Origin: Microbacterium sp. K24
GTDB lineage: Bacteria > Actinomycetota > Actinomycetes > Actinomycetales > Microbacteriaceae
Direction: 5' to 3'
Assembly (NCBI RefSeq): GCF_004794465.1
Contig: NZ_SSDJ01000134.1
Location: forward strand, 1 to 55,951
DNA: 55,951 bases
The notes under the pieces: model-generated
Told to the model about the DNA's origin: nothing
What the model saw: only the letters and a program-made list of their open reading frames with translations
Databases searched by the model: none
Shown: positions 22,044 through 31,362 of the stretch, piece by piece
How positions within the stretch are numbered: the first letter of the stretch is position 1
Layout: each line of letters begins with the position of its first letter
Program-made: the position numbers and the translations under genes

Positions 22044-22928
22044 ATGTCAACGGACGCCGCATCCCCTCTGCTCGCCCCCGGAGCGGAACTCGAGCGCCTC
22101 GCCGACGGCACCGAATGGAGCGAGGGGCCGGTCTGGGTTCCCGGCACCCGGCGCGTGCGATGGAGCGACATCCCGAACGACCGCATCCTCGAATGGGATG
22201 CCGCCACCGATCAGGTGACGACCTTCCGCCAGCCCGCCGAGTACACGAACGGACGAGCCCTCGATCGGGAGGGCCGCGTGATCCAGTGCAGCCACGGTCG
22301 TCGCGCGATCGAGCGCGAGAGCGCGGACGGGCCCGAGATCGTGGTCGAGCGCTGGAGGGGCGGCCGCTTCAACTCCCCGAACGATCTCGCCGTGGCATCC
22401 GACGGAGCGATCTGGTTCACCGATCCGCCGTACGGCATCCACCCGAGCGGACGCGAAGGACACCCGGGCACCTCTGACTATGACGCGTGCTACGTGTTCC
22501 GCTGGGACCCGGTCACCGGCGAAGCCCTCCCGGTCGTCACGACCATGGTCCACCCGAACGGCATCGGGTTCTCGCCAGACGGCTCACGGCTCTACGTCTC
22601 CGACACGGGCTTCTACGCCGACCGCCCGGAGGCGCAGCAGATCCGCGTGTTCGACGTCGACGGGTCGACCGTCGTCGGCGACGGCGAGGAGTTCGCGAAG
22701 CCGCCGGTCGGAGCCTCCGACGGGTTCGCGATCGACCGCGAGGGCCGGGTCTGGACCTCGGCCGGTGACGGCGTCTACGTCTACACGCCGGACGGTGCAC
22801 TGCTCGCGCACGTCCCCGTGGCGGAGACGGTGTCGAACTGCACCTTCGGCGGCGACGACGGCCAGGACCTGTTCCTCACGGCGACGACCGGCCTCTACCG
22901 GATCCGCACGACGACCACCGCGGCGTGA
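22044..22928 (+). CDS. SMP-30/gluconolactonase-family sugar lactonase
   Basis: This 294-residue beta-propeller of the SMP-30/gluconolactonase family has GAELERLADGTEWSEGPVWV (metal-binding Glu), RFNSPNDLAVASDGAIWFTD (Asn/Asp ligands) and HPNGIGFSPDGSRLYVSDTG (Asn and Asp). The family hydrolyses sugar lactones. AGGAGA lies just before the ATG. It is divergent from an aldo/keto reductase and next to an NAD-dependent oxidoreductase, so an oxidise-then-hydrolyse pair is likely. In this window the only evident lactone need is D-apionolactone to D-apionate, or an L-rhamnose or galactose route. The assignment is inference. Confidence 0.78.
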   Translation: MSTDAASPLLAPGAELERLADGTEWSEGPVWVPGTRRVRWSDIPNDRILEWDAATDQVTTFRQPAEYTNGRALDREGRVIQCSHGRRAIERESADGPEIVVERWRGGRFNSPNDLAVASDGAIWFTDPPYGIHPSGREGHPGTSDYDACYVFRWDPVTGEALPVVTTMVHPNGIGFSPDGSRLYVSDTGFYADRPEAQQIRVFDVDGSTVVGDGEEFAKPPVGASDGFAIDREGRVWTSAGDGVYVYTPDGALLAHVPVAETVSNCTFGGDDGQDLFLTATTGLYRIRTTTTAA

Positions 22929-22939
22929 TGACCGCGCGG

Positions 22940-23788
22940 CTACGCTCCCGAGTACTCCTGGCGCCAGAGATGCACGGGCTCGAAACCGAGCCGATCGCGC
23001 GCCTTGTCGATCGACATCAGCGTCTCGAACTCGCCGAGACCGTCGCGGAGCGGCACCCCGGGGTAGTTCCGCGCGGCGTACTCGGCCGTCGGCGTCGAGA
23101 CGCCCGAGTCGGATGCCGCCACGTTGTAGACCTCGAAACCCGGGGCGGCGTGCTCGAGGGCGAGCGCGACGGCCGTGGCGGCGTCGCGCGCGTCGACGTA
23201 CGTGCCGAGCAGATCGCGGCGGTAGTCGGCGACGCCGGCACGCTCGAACGTCGCGTATTCCCCCTCCGCGACGACGTTGGTGAAGCGCAGCGCCGTGATG
23301 CTCGTCCCGTCGGCCCAGTGCACGAGCTGCGCGGCCATCGCCTCTTCGGCGACCTTGCCGAGGGCGTAGGTGTTGTTCGCCTCGGTGTAGCTCTCGTCGA
23401 CGGGAAGCGCGGTCAGGTTCGCGAAGTCCGGGAAGCCCATCGCGGTGATGCTCGATGCCTGCACGATCGTGCGGATGCCGGCGCGCAGGGCACCGTGCAG
23501 CACGTGGAACGTCGCGTTCATGTTGTTCGTGAAGGTCGCGGCATCCGGAACCAGCCCGTTCACAGGCAGGGCGGCGAGATGCACGACGGCGTCGAGCCCG
23601 TCATGTCGGGCCGTCACTCCGAGCAGTGCATCGAGCACCTGTCCGTAGTCCTGCAGGTCGACGTGGACGAAGCCCGGCCCCGGCGCTCCGACGATGTCGA
23701 ACCCCACGACCTCGTGGCCGTCGGCTCTCAGCCGCTCCACGGTGGCTCGTCCGAGTTTTCCCGAACTGCCGGTGACGACCACGCGCAT
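22940..23788 (-). CDS. NAD(P)-dependent extended-SDR oxidoreductase/epimerase
   Basis: This 282-residue extended short-chain dehydrogenase has TGSSGKLG (residues 7-14) for NAD(P) and a YALGK catalytic Tyr/Lys pair (the YxxxK motif). Residues between include VVHLAALPVNG and QASSITAMG. The group contains uronate and sugar dehydrogenases as well as nucleotide-sugar epimerases. The catabolic context favours a sugar dehydrogenase. The ATG at 23788 has an AAAGGA site 7-8 bases upstream. It diverges from GH78 with a LacI-type operator between, and converges on the SMP-30 gene. The substrate is unknown. Confidence 0.7.
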   Translation of the reverse strand: MRVVVTGSSGKLGRATVERLRADGHEVVGFDIVGAPGPGFVHVDLQDYGQVLDALLGVTARHDGLDAVVHLAALPVNGLVPDAATFTNNMNATFHVLHGALRAGIRTIVQASSITAMGFPDFANLTALPVDESYTEANNTYALGKVAEEAMAAQLVHWADGTSITALRFTNVVAEGEYATFERAGVADYRRDLLGTYVDARDAATAVALALEHAAPGFEVYNVAASDSGVSTPTAEYAARNYPGVPLRDGLGEFETLMSIDKARDRLGFEPVHLWRQEYSGA

Positions 23789-23825
23789 GGGGATCCTTTC
23801 GTTCCCCTCATCTTCCCGCCCCGTG

Positions 23826-23839
23826 TTGAAACGTGTCAA
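23826..23839. promoter_or_regulatory. LacI-type operator upstream of GH78
   Basis: TTGAAACGTGTCAA is an almost perfect palindrome (TTGA-ACGT-TCAA) and matches the rhamnose-operon operator at 28081 in its first 8 bases and at 11 of 14 positions overall. It sits 41 bases before GH78 and 37 bases before the divergent oxidoreductase. Confidence 0.6.
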
Positions 23840-23880
23840 TTCTCGCGGGATGATCGACCCACCCCTGAATCTGGAGACTC

Positions 23881-26496
23881 ATGAGCATCGTCGTCGCTGC
23901 GCCCACGTTCGAGCACCACCGCCACGCCCTCGGAATCGGAGAGCCCTCGCCCCGCATCTCCTGGAAGACGCAGGCGCCGGCGGGATGGACGCAGGCGTCG
24001 TACGAGCTCGAGGTGACACGCGCCGGCGAGTCCGTCACCACGAGCATCGACGACTCCGACTCGGTGCTGCGGCCGTGGCCGTCGCATCCGCTCTCCTCCC
24101 GTGAACGCGCGGTCGTGCGCGTCCGCGTCACGGGCGACGACGGCTCCGTCTCCGAGTGGAGTGCGCCCGCCGCGGTCGAGACCGGCCTGCTCGACGCCGC
24201 GGACTGGACCGCCATGGCGGTCGGCGCGAACTGGCCGCAGAATCCACACCGCGACGACCGTCGGCCCCCGCTGCTGCGGCGCGATTTCGCCGCGCGCAAG
24301 GATCTCGTCTCCGCCCGCCTCTACGTGACGGCGCACGGCGTCTACGAGGTCGAGATCAACGGACGACGCATCGGCGACGACGCCATGTCGCCCGGCTGGA
24401 CGCCGTATCGGGAGAAGCTGCGGTACTACACGTACGACGTGACCGAGGAGATCGCCGCGGGAGCCAACGCGATCGGCGCCTGGCTCGGCGACGGCTGGTA
24501 CCGCGGACGCATGGGCTGGCGCGGAGGCTTCCGCAACGTCTTCGGCACCGACCTCTCCCTGCTCGCGCAGCTCGAGCTCCGCTACGCCGACGGCACGACC
24601 GAGACGATCGCGACCGACGGCGACTGGCGTGCGGCACCCAGCCCGATCCTGCACGCGGGGAACTACGACGGCGAGACCTACGATGCCCGCGTGGCCGCGG
24701 AGCTCGACGGATGGTCGCGTCCGGGGTTCGACGCGAGCGGCTGGTCCCGGGTGGTCGCCGCGCACCGCGACCCGGCGACTCTCACCGCACCAGAAGGGCC
24801 GCCGGTCCGCTGCACGCAGGAGGTGGCCCCGGTCGAACTGCTCACGACGCCGAGCGGCAAGCGGGTGCTCGACTTCGGGCAGAACCTGGTCGGACGGCCG
24901 CGGTTCCGGGTCTCGGGTCGCGCCGGCGACATCGTTCGGTTCCGCACCGCGGAGGTGCTGCAGGAGGGCGAGATCTACACGCGCCCCCTGCGCGACGCGA
25001 CCTCGACCGACGAGTACATCCTCGCCGGCCTCGGCGTCGAGGAGTGGGAGCCGCGATTCACGTTCCACGGCTTCCGCTACGCCGAGATCGAGTGGCCCGG
25101 AGACGCGAACGCGCTGGACGCGGCCGTCGCCGCCGGCGACATCGTCGCCCGGGTCTATCACACCGACATGGAGCGCACCGGCTGGTTCGAGTCGTCGAAC
25201 GCCCTGGTCGACCGGCTGCACGAGAACGTGGTCTGGAGCATGCGCGGCAACTTCCTCGACATCCCGACGGACTGCCCGCAGCGCGACGAGCGCGTCGGCT
25301 GGACAGGGGACCTGCAGGTGTTCGCGCCGACCGCGTCGTTCCTGTACGACGTGTCGGGGATGCTCTCCAGCTGGCTGAAGGACGTCGCCATCGAGCAGCT
25401 GCCCGACGGCACGGTGCCCTGGTACGTGCCGGTGATCCCGGCCGACAAGCAATGGACGCCGATCCGCCCGGGAGCGGCGTGGGGCGATGTCGCGACGTTC
25501 ACGCCGTGGACGCTGTACGAGCGCTTCGGCGACACCCGGATCCTCCGCAACCAGTACCCGAGCGCGAAGAAGTGGGTCGACCTGCTCGCCCGGCTCGCCG
25601 GCGAGGACCGGCTCTGGGACGAGGGCTTCCAGCTGGGCGACTGGCTCGATCCCGCCGCCCCGCCGCAGGATCCGGCCGATGCGACGACCGATCGCTACCT
25701 CGTCGCCACCGCGTACTTCGCCCGTTCGGCCGACCGGGTCGCGCGGATGGCCGAGGTGCTCGGGCACGAGGAGGAACGCGCCTCCTACGCGCGGCTCGCG
25801 GCGGAGGTGCGCGCGGCGTTCACGGCGGCGTACGTGCTGCCGGACGGGCGGATGACCAGCGACGCGCAGACCGCGTACTCGCTCGCCATCGCGTTCGACC
25901 TGGTGTCGGACGAGGTGCTCGCGACAGCCGGTTCTCGCCTGGCTGCACTGGTGGAGGAAGCGGGCCACCGCATCGCCACGGGCTTCGTCGGCACACCCTT
26001 GGTGTCGGACGCCCTCACCGTCACCGGTCACGTGGATGCCGCCTACGACCTGCTGCTGGAGACGGAGGCGCCGTCCTGGCTCTACGCGGTCCTGCAGGGC
26101 GGCACGACGATCTGGGAGCGCTGGGACAGCCTGCGTCCGGACGGCACCGTGAACCCGGGTACGATGACCTCGTTCAACCACTACGCCCTCGGTGCGGTGG
26201 CCGACTGGCTGCACCGCACGGTGGCGGGCCTGGCGCCCGCTGCGCCGGGCTACCGCTCGATCCGTTTCGCACCGAAGCCGGGCGGCGGCTTCACTCACGC
26301 CCGTGCCGCGCACGAGACGCCGTACGGTCGCGCCGAGATCGCGTGGCGGCGGGATGGCGAGACGCTGCGGGTCGACGTCACCGTGCCGACCGGCACCACG
26401 GCGACCGTGCAGCTGCCGGGCGGTGAGCGTGTCGAGGTCGGCAGCGGGAGCCACCGTCTCGAAGGATCGTGGAGTTCCGCGCTCGGCGCCGTGTGA
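23881..26496 (+). CDS. GH78 alpha-L-rhamnosidase
   Basis: This 871-residue rhamnosidase has an N-terminal fibronectin-like domain, beta-sandwich domains (about 130-290), an (alpha/alpha)6 catalytic barrel (about 420-770) and a C-terminal beta domain ending with SIRFAPKPGGGF. The diagnostic DCPQRDERVGWTGD motif begins at Asp464, and it holds the acidic residues of the active site. The enzyme releases L-rhamnose from plant glycosides or pectin fragments, apparently inside the cell because no signal peptide is seen. GGAG lies 6 bases before the ATG. The rhamnose pathway 1.6 kb downstream uses the product, and both have the same operator type. Confidence 0.9.
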   Translation: MSIVVAAPTFEHHRHALGIGEPSPRISWKTQAPAGWTQASYELEVTRAGESVTTSIDDSDSVLRPWPSHPLSSRERAVVRVRVTGDDGSVSEWSAPAAVETGLLDAADWTAMAVGANWPQNPHRDDRRPPLLRRDFAARKDLVSARLYVTAHGVYEVEINGRRIGDDAMSPGWTPYREKLRYYTYDVTEEIAAGANAIGAWLGDGWYRGRMGWRGGFRNVFGTDLSLLAQLELRYADGTTETIATDGDWRAAPSPILHAGNYDGETYDARVAAELDGWSRPGFDASGWSRVVAAHRDPATLTAPEGPPVRCTQEVAPVELLTTPSGKRVLDFGQNLVGRPRFRVSGRAGDIVRFRTAEVLQEGEIYTRPLRDATSTDEYILAGLGVEEWEPRFTFHGFRYAEIEWPGDANALDAAVAAGDIVARVYHTDMERTGWFESSNALVDRLHENVVWSMRGNFLDIPTDCPQRDERVGWTGDLQVFAPTASFLYDVSGMLSSWLKDVAIEQLPDGTVPWYVPVIPADKQWTPIRPGAAWGDVATFTPWTLYERFGDTRILRNQYPSAKKWVDLLARLAGEDRLWDEGFQLGDWLDPAAPPQDPADATTDRYLVATAYFARSADRVARMAEVLGHEEERASYARLAAEVRAAFTAAYVLPDGRMTSDAQTAYSLAIAFDLVSDEVLATAGSRLAALVEEAGHRIATGFVGTPLVSDALTVTGHVDAAYDLLLETEAPSWLYAVLQGGTTIWERWDSLRPDGTVNPGTMTSFNHYALGAVADWLHRTVAGLAPAAPGYRSIRFAPKPGGGFTHARAAHETPYGRAEIAWRRDGETLRVDVTVPTGTTATVQLPGGERVEVGSGSHRLEGSWSSALGAV

Positions 26497-26611
26497 CGGG
26501 TCCCATCGGCCTCAGACGGGTCTATCCTGATTGCTGGTCCACCGCGAGCGGATTCCCCGCGAGCGCGTGATCCATCCACGTCACACCCCGGGATCGAAGA
26601 CAGATACGCAT

Positions 26612-26965
26612 ATGAGCACCACCGAATCTGACCTGATGGCACCTGAGATCAACGTGCAGCGCATCATGACGACGGGAACCGCATGGTTCGCGGTCGCCGT
26701 GGGATCGGTCGCCGTCACGATGGGTCTTCTCCTCTCCTCCGGATGGCGACCGACGACCCTCCCGGAGGGGCTCCAGGCGCTGTGGTGGCTCAGCGCGCTG
26801 ACCGTCGGGCTGAGCATCGGGCTGATCGGCTGGTCCGGATGCCCGATCCTGGAGGTCAGCGTGCCGGTCGCCGACCGCAACAAGACCCGCACGATGCAGC
26901 TGGGCACGCTCCTCTTCATCGTCGGCGGAGCGGGCGCTCTGCTGGCGGTCATGCTCGGCGCCTGA
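26612..26965 (+). CDS. Small membrane protein of unknown function
   Basis: This 117-residue protein has about 30 soluble residues followed by three predicted membrane segments (AWFAVAVGSVAVTMGLLLSS, LSALTVGLSIGLIGW and TLLFIVGGAGALLAVMLGA). The gap from GH78 (26497-26611) contains no other gene. No ribosome site of note precedes the ATG at 26612. It converges on the LacI regulator gene with 6 bases between stops. I do not recognise the family. It could be a resident core gene between two carbohydrate loci. Confidence 0.6.
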   Translation: MSTTESDLMAPEINVQRIMTTGTAWFAVAVGSVAVTMGLLLSSGWRPTTLPEGLQALWWLSALTVGLSIGLIGWSGCPILEVSVPVADRNKTRTMQLGTLLFIVGGAGALLAVMLGA

Positions 26966-26971
26966 TCGCGT

Positions 26972-27979
26972 TCAGCCGCCGGTCGAGGCGCGTACGACGA
27001 GCTCCGGGCGGAACCGCACGTTCCGCTCGTAGTCGCCGTCGGGATCGTCGATCGACCGCAGGAGCAGGTCGACGGCCGTGTGCCCGATGAGTCGTGCGGG
27101 CTGGCGGATCGACGTCAGCGGCACGACGGTCGCCGAGGCGAAGTCGATGTCGTCGTAGCCGATCAGCGCGATGTCCTCGGGGACGCGGACGCTTCCGAGC
27201 ATCGTGAGCGCCTGCAGCAGGCCGACCGCGAGAAGGTCGTTCGCGGCGAAGACGGCGTCGGGGCGATCGGCGGCGGCCCTGCCCAGGATCGCGTCTCCTG
27301 CTTCGCGCCCGTTCAGCACGCTCAGGGCATCCGCCTCGATCACTTCGAGCCCGGATCCGGGCACCTCGTCGACGGCGCGGCGCGCGCCCTCGAGACGGTT
27401 CGCGACCTGCGCGATGGATGAGGGGCCGGCGAGGAAGGCGATGCGACGGCGGCCGATGTCCAGCAGGTGCTTCGTCGCGAGGTATCCGCCTTCGACATCG
27501 TCGACCGACACGGAGCAGAAGCCGCTGCCCGGCACCTCGTGGTCCACGAGGACGACCGGCGTACCGGCATCCGCGAGGCGCTGGAGTCCGGTGACGTCAT
27601 CGGATGCCGGCGTGATGAGCACCCCGTTCACCCGCTGCTCCCGGAAGAGATCGAGATAGCTGCTCTCGCGTGCGGCATCCTCGTCGCTGTTCCCGAGCAG
27701 CACCGAGAGGCGGTCCTCGTCGGCGCGGGCCTCCGCACCCCGGGCGACGTCTGCGAAGAACGGGTTGCCGGCATCGAGGACGATGAGCCCGATGCTGCGG
27801 CTGCGCCCCGCTCGCAGCTGCCGTGCGGCGTCGTTGCGCACGAAACCGAGCCGTTCGATGGCGTCGCGCACGCGGTCGACGGTGTCTCCGGCGACCTTGT
27901 CCGGGCGGTTCAGGACGTTGGACACCGTGCCGACGGATACGCCGGCGGCGGCGGCCACATCGCGCACGCTCACTGCCAC
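26972..27979 (-). CDS. LacI-family regulator, probable rhamnose/plant-glycoside repressor
   Basis: This 335-residue LacI protein has an N-terminal HTH (VRDVAAAAGVSVGTVSNVLN) and hinge (AARQLRAGRS). A periplasmic-binding-protein-like effector domain follows (IGLIVLDAGNPFFADVARG ... LIGYDDIDFASATVVPLTSI). I chose the GTG at 27979 because AGGAAGGGG lies 6-7 bases upstream. A GTG at 28003 would add eight residues. It is divergent from rhaI, with the palindrome TTGAAACGATTCAA between. Related sites precede GH78, SMP-30 and GH127, so it may repress several operons and respond to L-rhamnose or a derivative. Confidence 0.82.
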   Translation of the reverse strand: MAVSVRDVAAAAGVSVGTVSNVLNRPDKVAGDTVDRVRDAIERLGFVRNDAARQLRAGRSRSIGLIVLDAGNPFFADVARGAEARADEDRLSVLLGNSDEDAARESSYLDLFREQRVNGVLITPASDDVTGLQRLADAGTPVVLVDHEVPGSGFCSVSVDDVEGGYLATKHLLDIGRRRIAFLAGPSSIAQVANRLEGARRAVDEVPGSGLEVIEADALSVLNGREAGDAILGRAAADRPDAVFAANDLLAVGLLQALTMLGSVRVPEDIALIGYDDIDFASATVVPLTSIRQPARLIGHTAVDLLLRSIDDPDGDYERNVRFRPELVVRASTGG

Positions 27980-28048
27980 CGGGTGCCCCTTCCTGTCGTG
28001 CACTGTCCGCGAGTGTACGGCATCGGCCGGATCGGGATGGCACGGGTG

Positions 28049-28094
28049 TTGCAGAAGGACCCGGCGACTCCTACAATGATTTGAAACGATTCAA
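28049..28094 (+). promoter_or_regulatory. Promoter and LacI operator of the rhamnose operon
   Basis: TTGCAG (28049-28054) and TACAAT (28072-28077) are a -35/-10 pair with a 17-base spacer. The perfect-armed palindrome TTGAAACGATTCAA (28081-28094) covers the expected start of transcription, a classic repressor position. The rhaI start is 24 bases further on. Confidence 0.7.
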
Positions 28095-28117
28095 AACAGG
28101 AACGAAAGCAGCGTCGC

Positions 28118-29284
28118 ATGAGCATCCTCTCCCCTGAAGACCTCGCAGCTCTCGAGCAGCAGGGCATCGAGCTCCCCAGCTGGGCGTTCGGCAACTCCGG
28201 CACCCGGTTCAAGGTGTTCGGCACGCCCGGCACACCGCGCGATCCGTGGGAGAAGATCGCCGACGCCGCGCAGGTGAACAGGTACACGGCGCTCGCCCCC
28301 GCCGTCGCGCTGCACATCCCGTGGGACCTGGTCGACTCGTTCGACGATCTGCGCAAGCACGCCGAGGACCTCGGCGTCACGCTCGGCACGATCAACTCCA
28401 ACACCTTCCAGGACGACGACTACAAGTTCGGCGCCCTGACGCACGAAGACGCGGCGATCCGGCAGAAGGCCATCGACCACCACCTCGCCTGCATCGACGT
28501 CATGGATGCCACCGGCAGCCGCGACCTCAAGATCTGGCTCGCCGAGGGCTCGAACTACCCCGGTCAGGCCGACCTCCGCGGACGCCAGGATCGCCTGCAG
28601 GAGTCGCTGCAGAAGATCTACGACCGCCTCGGCGACGATCAGCGCCTCGTGCTCGAGTACAAGTTCTTCGAGCCCGCTTTCTACCACACCGACGTTCCGG
28701 ACTGGGGCACCTCCTACGCGCAGGTGAGCGCGCTCGGCGACAAGGCGATGGTGTGCCTCGACACGGGCCACCACGCGCCCGGCACGAACATCGAGTTCAT
28801 CGTGATGCAGCTGCTGCGCCTCGGCAAGCTCGGCTCGTTCGACTTCAACTCGCGCTTCTACGCCGACGACGACCTCATCGTCGGCGCGGCCGACCCGTTC
28901 CAGCTGTTCCGCATCCTCTTCGAGGTCATCCGCGGCGGCGGCCTGAACAACCCGGACGTGGCATTCATGCTCGACCAGTGCCACAACGTCGAGGACAAGA
29001 TCCCCGGCCAGATCCGCTCGGTGCTGAACGTGCAGGAGATGACGGCGCGCGCGCTGCTCGTCGACCGCGACGCCCTGACCGCGGCGCAGAGAGCGGGCGA
29101 CGTGCTCGCCGCCAACGCCGTGTTCATGGACGCGTTCTACACCGACGTGCGCCCCGCTCTCGCCGAGTGGCGCGAGTCGCGCGGCCTCGCCGGCGACCCG
29201 ATGGCCGCCTACGCGGCATCCGGATACCAGCAGAAGATCGCCGCCGATCGCGTCGGCGGCGTGCAGGCCGGCTGGGGCGCCTGA
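28118..29284 (+). CDS. rhaI: L-rhamnose isomerase (RhaI type)
   Basis: This 388-residue TIM-barrel isomerase of the xylose-isomerase-like fold converts L-rhamnose to L-rhamnulose. Likely metal ligands lie in VLEYKFFEPAFYHTD, CLDTGHHAPGTNIE and SFDFNSRFYADDD. The length and motifs fit the RhaI group found in actinobacteria and rhizobia, not the E. coli RhaA family. It is the first gene of rhaI-rhaEW-rhaB, directly behind an operator-covered promoter. The next gene starts 41 bases after the stop. Confidence 0.88.
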   Translation: MSILSPEDLAALEQQGIELPSWAFGNSGTRFKVFGTPGTPRDPWEKIADAAQVNRYTALAPAVALHIPWDLVDSFDDLRKHAEDLGVTLGTINSNTFQDDDYKFGALTHEDAAIRQKAIDHHLACIDVMDATGSRDLKIWLAEGSNYPGQADLRGRQDRLQESLQKIYDRLGDDQRLVLEYKFFEPAFYHTDVPDWGTSYAQVSALGDKAMVCLDTGHHAPGTNIEFIVMQLLRLGKLGSFDFNSRFYADDDLIVGAADPFQLFRILFEVIRGGGLNNPDVAFMLDQCHNVEDKIPGQIRSVLNVQEMTARALLVDRDALTAAQRAGDVLAANAVFMDAFYTDVRPALAEWRESRGLAGDPMAAYAASGYQQKIAADRVGGVQAGWGA

Positions 29285-29325
29285 GCGCCTCCGCCACCGA
29301 CCCTTTCGAACCGAGGAAAAGACAG

Positions 29326-31362
29326 ATGACGAACCCGACTGCCGCCGCGCTCATCGAGCGCTCGAACCGCCTGGGCTCCGACCCGAAGAACACGAACTAC
29401 GCCGGCGGCAACACCTCGGCCAAGGGAACCGACACCGATCCGGTCACCGGTCAGCCGGTCGAGCTGCTCTGGGTCAAGGGCTCCGGCGGCGACCTGGGAA
29501 CGCTGAAGGAATCCGGTCTCGCCGTGCTGCGACTGGACCGCATGCGCGCCCTGGTCGACGTCTACCCGGGCCTCGACCGCGAAGACGAGATGGTCGCTGC
29601 GTTCGACTACTGCCTGCACGGCAAGGGCGGGGCCGCCCCCTCGATCGACACCGCCATGCACGGTCTCGTGGACGCCGCGCACGTCGATCACCTGCACCCG
29701 GATTCGGGCATCGCGATCGCGACCGCGGCCGACGGCGAGGCCCTCACTTCGACCATCTTCGGAGACAAGGTGGTCTGGGTGCCGTGGCGCCGCCCCGGCT
29801 TCCAGCTCGGACTCGACATCGCCGAGATCAAGAGGCAGAACCCCCAGGCGATCGGCTGCATCCTCGGCGGCCATGGGATCACCGCCTGGGGCGACACCTC
29901 CGATGAGGCAGAGGCGAACTCGCTGTGGATCATCGAGACGGCATCCGCGTACATCGCCGAGCACGGCAAGGCCGCCCCCTTCGGCGGCATCCGCTCCGGC
30001 TTCGAGGCGCTGCCCGAGACCGAGCGCCGGGAGCGCGCGGCGGCTCTCGCCCCGACCATCCGCGGCATCGCCTCGCACGACCGCCCGCAGATCGGCCACT
30101 TCACCGACGCCGACGTGGTGCTCGACTTCCTGGCATCCGAGAAGGCGCCCGAGCTGGCCGCGCTCGGCACCAGCTGCCCCGACCATTTCCTGCGCACCAA
30201 GGTCAAGCCGCTCATCCTCGACCTGCCGGCCACGGCATCGGCCTCCGAGCAGATCGCGCGCCTGCACGAGCTGCACGAGGAGTACCGCGCCGACTACCAG
30301 GCCTACTACGACGCGCACGCGACGCCCGAGTCGCCGGCGATCCGCGGCTCCGACCCGCTCATCGTCCTGATCCCCGGCGTGGGCATGTTCTCGTACGGCG
30401 CGAACAAGCAGACCGCGCGCGTCGCCGGCGAGTTCTACGTCAACGCGATCAACGTGATGCGCGGCGCAGAGGCACTGTCGACCTACTCCCCCATCTCCGA
30501 TGCCGAGAAGTTCCGCATCGAGTACTGGGCGCTCGAAGAGGCGAAGCTGCAGCGCATGCCGAAGCCCAAGACCCACCAGGGGCGCATCGCCTTCGTGACG
30601 GGCGCGGCATCCGGCATCGGCAAGGCCATCGCGACCCGGCTCGCCGCCGAAGGCGCCTGCGTCGTCGTCGCCGACCTCGATGCCTCGAAGGCGCAGGCCG
30701 CCGCGGCAGAACTCGGGAACTCCGACGTCGCGATCGGCGTCGCGGCGAACGTCGCGGATGCCGACGCGATCCAGGCCGCGCTCGATGCGACGGTGCTGGC
30801 CTTCGGCGGCGTCGACCTCGTCGTGAACAACGCGGGGCTCTCGCTGTCGAAGCCGCTGCTCGAGACCACCGAGAAGGACTGGGACCTGCAGCACGACGTG
30901 ATGGCGAAGGGCTCTTTCCTCGTCTCCAAGGCCGCGGCCCGCGCGCTCATCGACCAGAAGCTCGGCGGCGACATCATCTACATCTCGTCGAAGAACTCCG
31001 TCTTCGCCGGCCCGAACAACATCGCCTACTCGGCGACCAAGGCCGACCAGGCCCACCAGGTGCGACTGCTCGCGGTGGAGCTCGGCGAGTACGGCATCCG
31101 CGTCAACGGCATCAACCCGGACGGCGTCGTGCGCGGCTCGGGCATCTTCGCCTCGGGCTGGGGCGCCAACCGCGCCGCGACCTACGGCGTGGCGGAGGAG
31201 GACCTCGGCCAGTACTACGCGAACCGCACGATCCTGAAGCGCGAGGTCGTGCCCGAGAACGTCGCGGATGCCGTGTACGTGCTGACCGGCCCCGAGCTGA
31301 GCCGCACGACCGGCCTGCACATCCCGGTCGACTCCGGCGTCGCCGCGGCCTTCCTGCGATGA
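29326..31362 (+). CDS. rhaEW: Bifunctional L-rhamnulose-1-phosphate aldolase / L-lactaldehyde dehydrogenase
   Basis: This 678-residue fusion has an N-terminal class II aldolase domain (about 1-400; HVDHLHPDSGIAIA, GGHGITAWG). The C-terminal short-chain dehydrogenase (about 420-678) has VTGAASGIGKAIA for NAD and AYSATKADQ with the Tyr/Lys pair. The aldolase splits L-rhamnulose 1-phosphate to dihydroxyacetone phosphate and L-lactaldehyde, and the dehydrogenase oxidises the aldehyde to lactate. AGGAAAAG precedes the ATG at 29326. The stop overlaps the rhaB start (ATGA). The fusion is the known RhaEW type, so no separate aldehyde dehydrogenase is needed. Confidence 0.88.
   Translation: MTNPTAAALIERSNRLGSDPKNTNYAGGNTSAKGTDTDPVTGQPVELLWVKGSGGDLGTLKESGLAVLRLDRMRALVDVYPGLDREDEMVAAFDYCLHGKGGAAPSIDTAMHGLVDAAHVDHLHPDSGIAIATAADGEALTSTIFGDKVVWVPWRRPGFQLGLDIAEIKRQNPQAIGCILGGHGITAWGDTSDEAEANSLWIIETASAYIAEHGKAAPFGGIRSGFEALPETERRERAAALAPTIRGIASHDRPQIGHFTDADVVLDFLASEKAPELAALGTSCPDHFLRTKVKPLILDLPATASASEQIARLHELHEEYRADYQAYYDAHATPESPAIRGSDPLIVLIPGVGMFSYGANKQTARVAGEFYVNAINVMRGAEALSTYSPISDAEKFRIEYWALEEAKLQRMPKPKTHQGRIAFVTGAASGIGKAIATRLAAEGACVVVADLDASKAQAAAAELGNSDVAIGVAANVADADAIQAALDATVLAFGGVDLVVNNAGLSLSKPLLETTEKDWDLQHDVMAKGSFLVSKAAARALIDQKLGGDIIYISSKNSVFAGPNNIAYSATKADQAHQVRLLAVELGEYGIRVNGINPDGVVRGSGIFASGWGANRAATYGVAEEDLGQYYANRTILKREVVPENVADAVYVLTGPELSRTTGLHIPVDSGVAAAFLR

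Noticed and set aside
28246..29325. Long extension of the RhaEW frame back through rhaI
   Set aside because: Arginine-rich shadow of rhaI in another frame; the ATG at 29326 has an AGGAAAAG site and begins the conserved aldolase domain.
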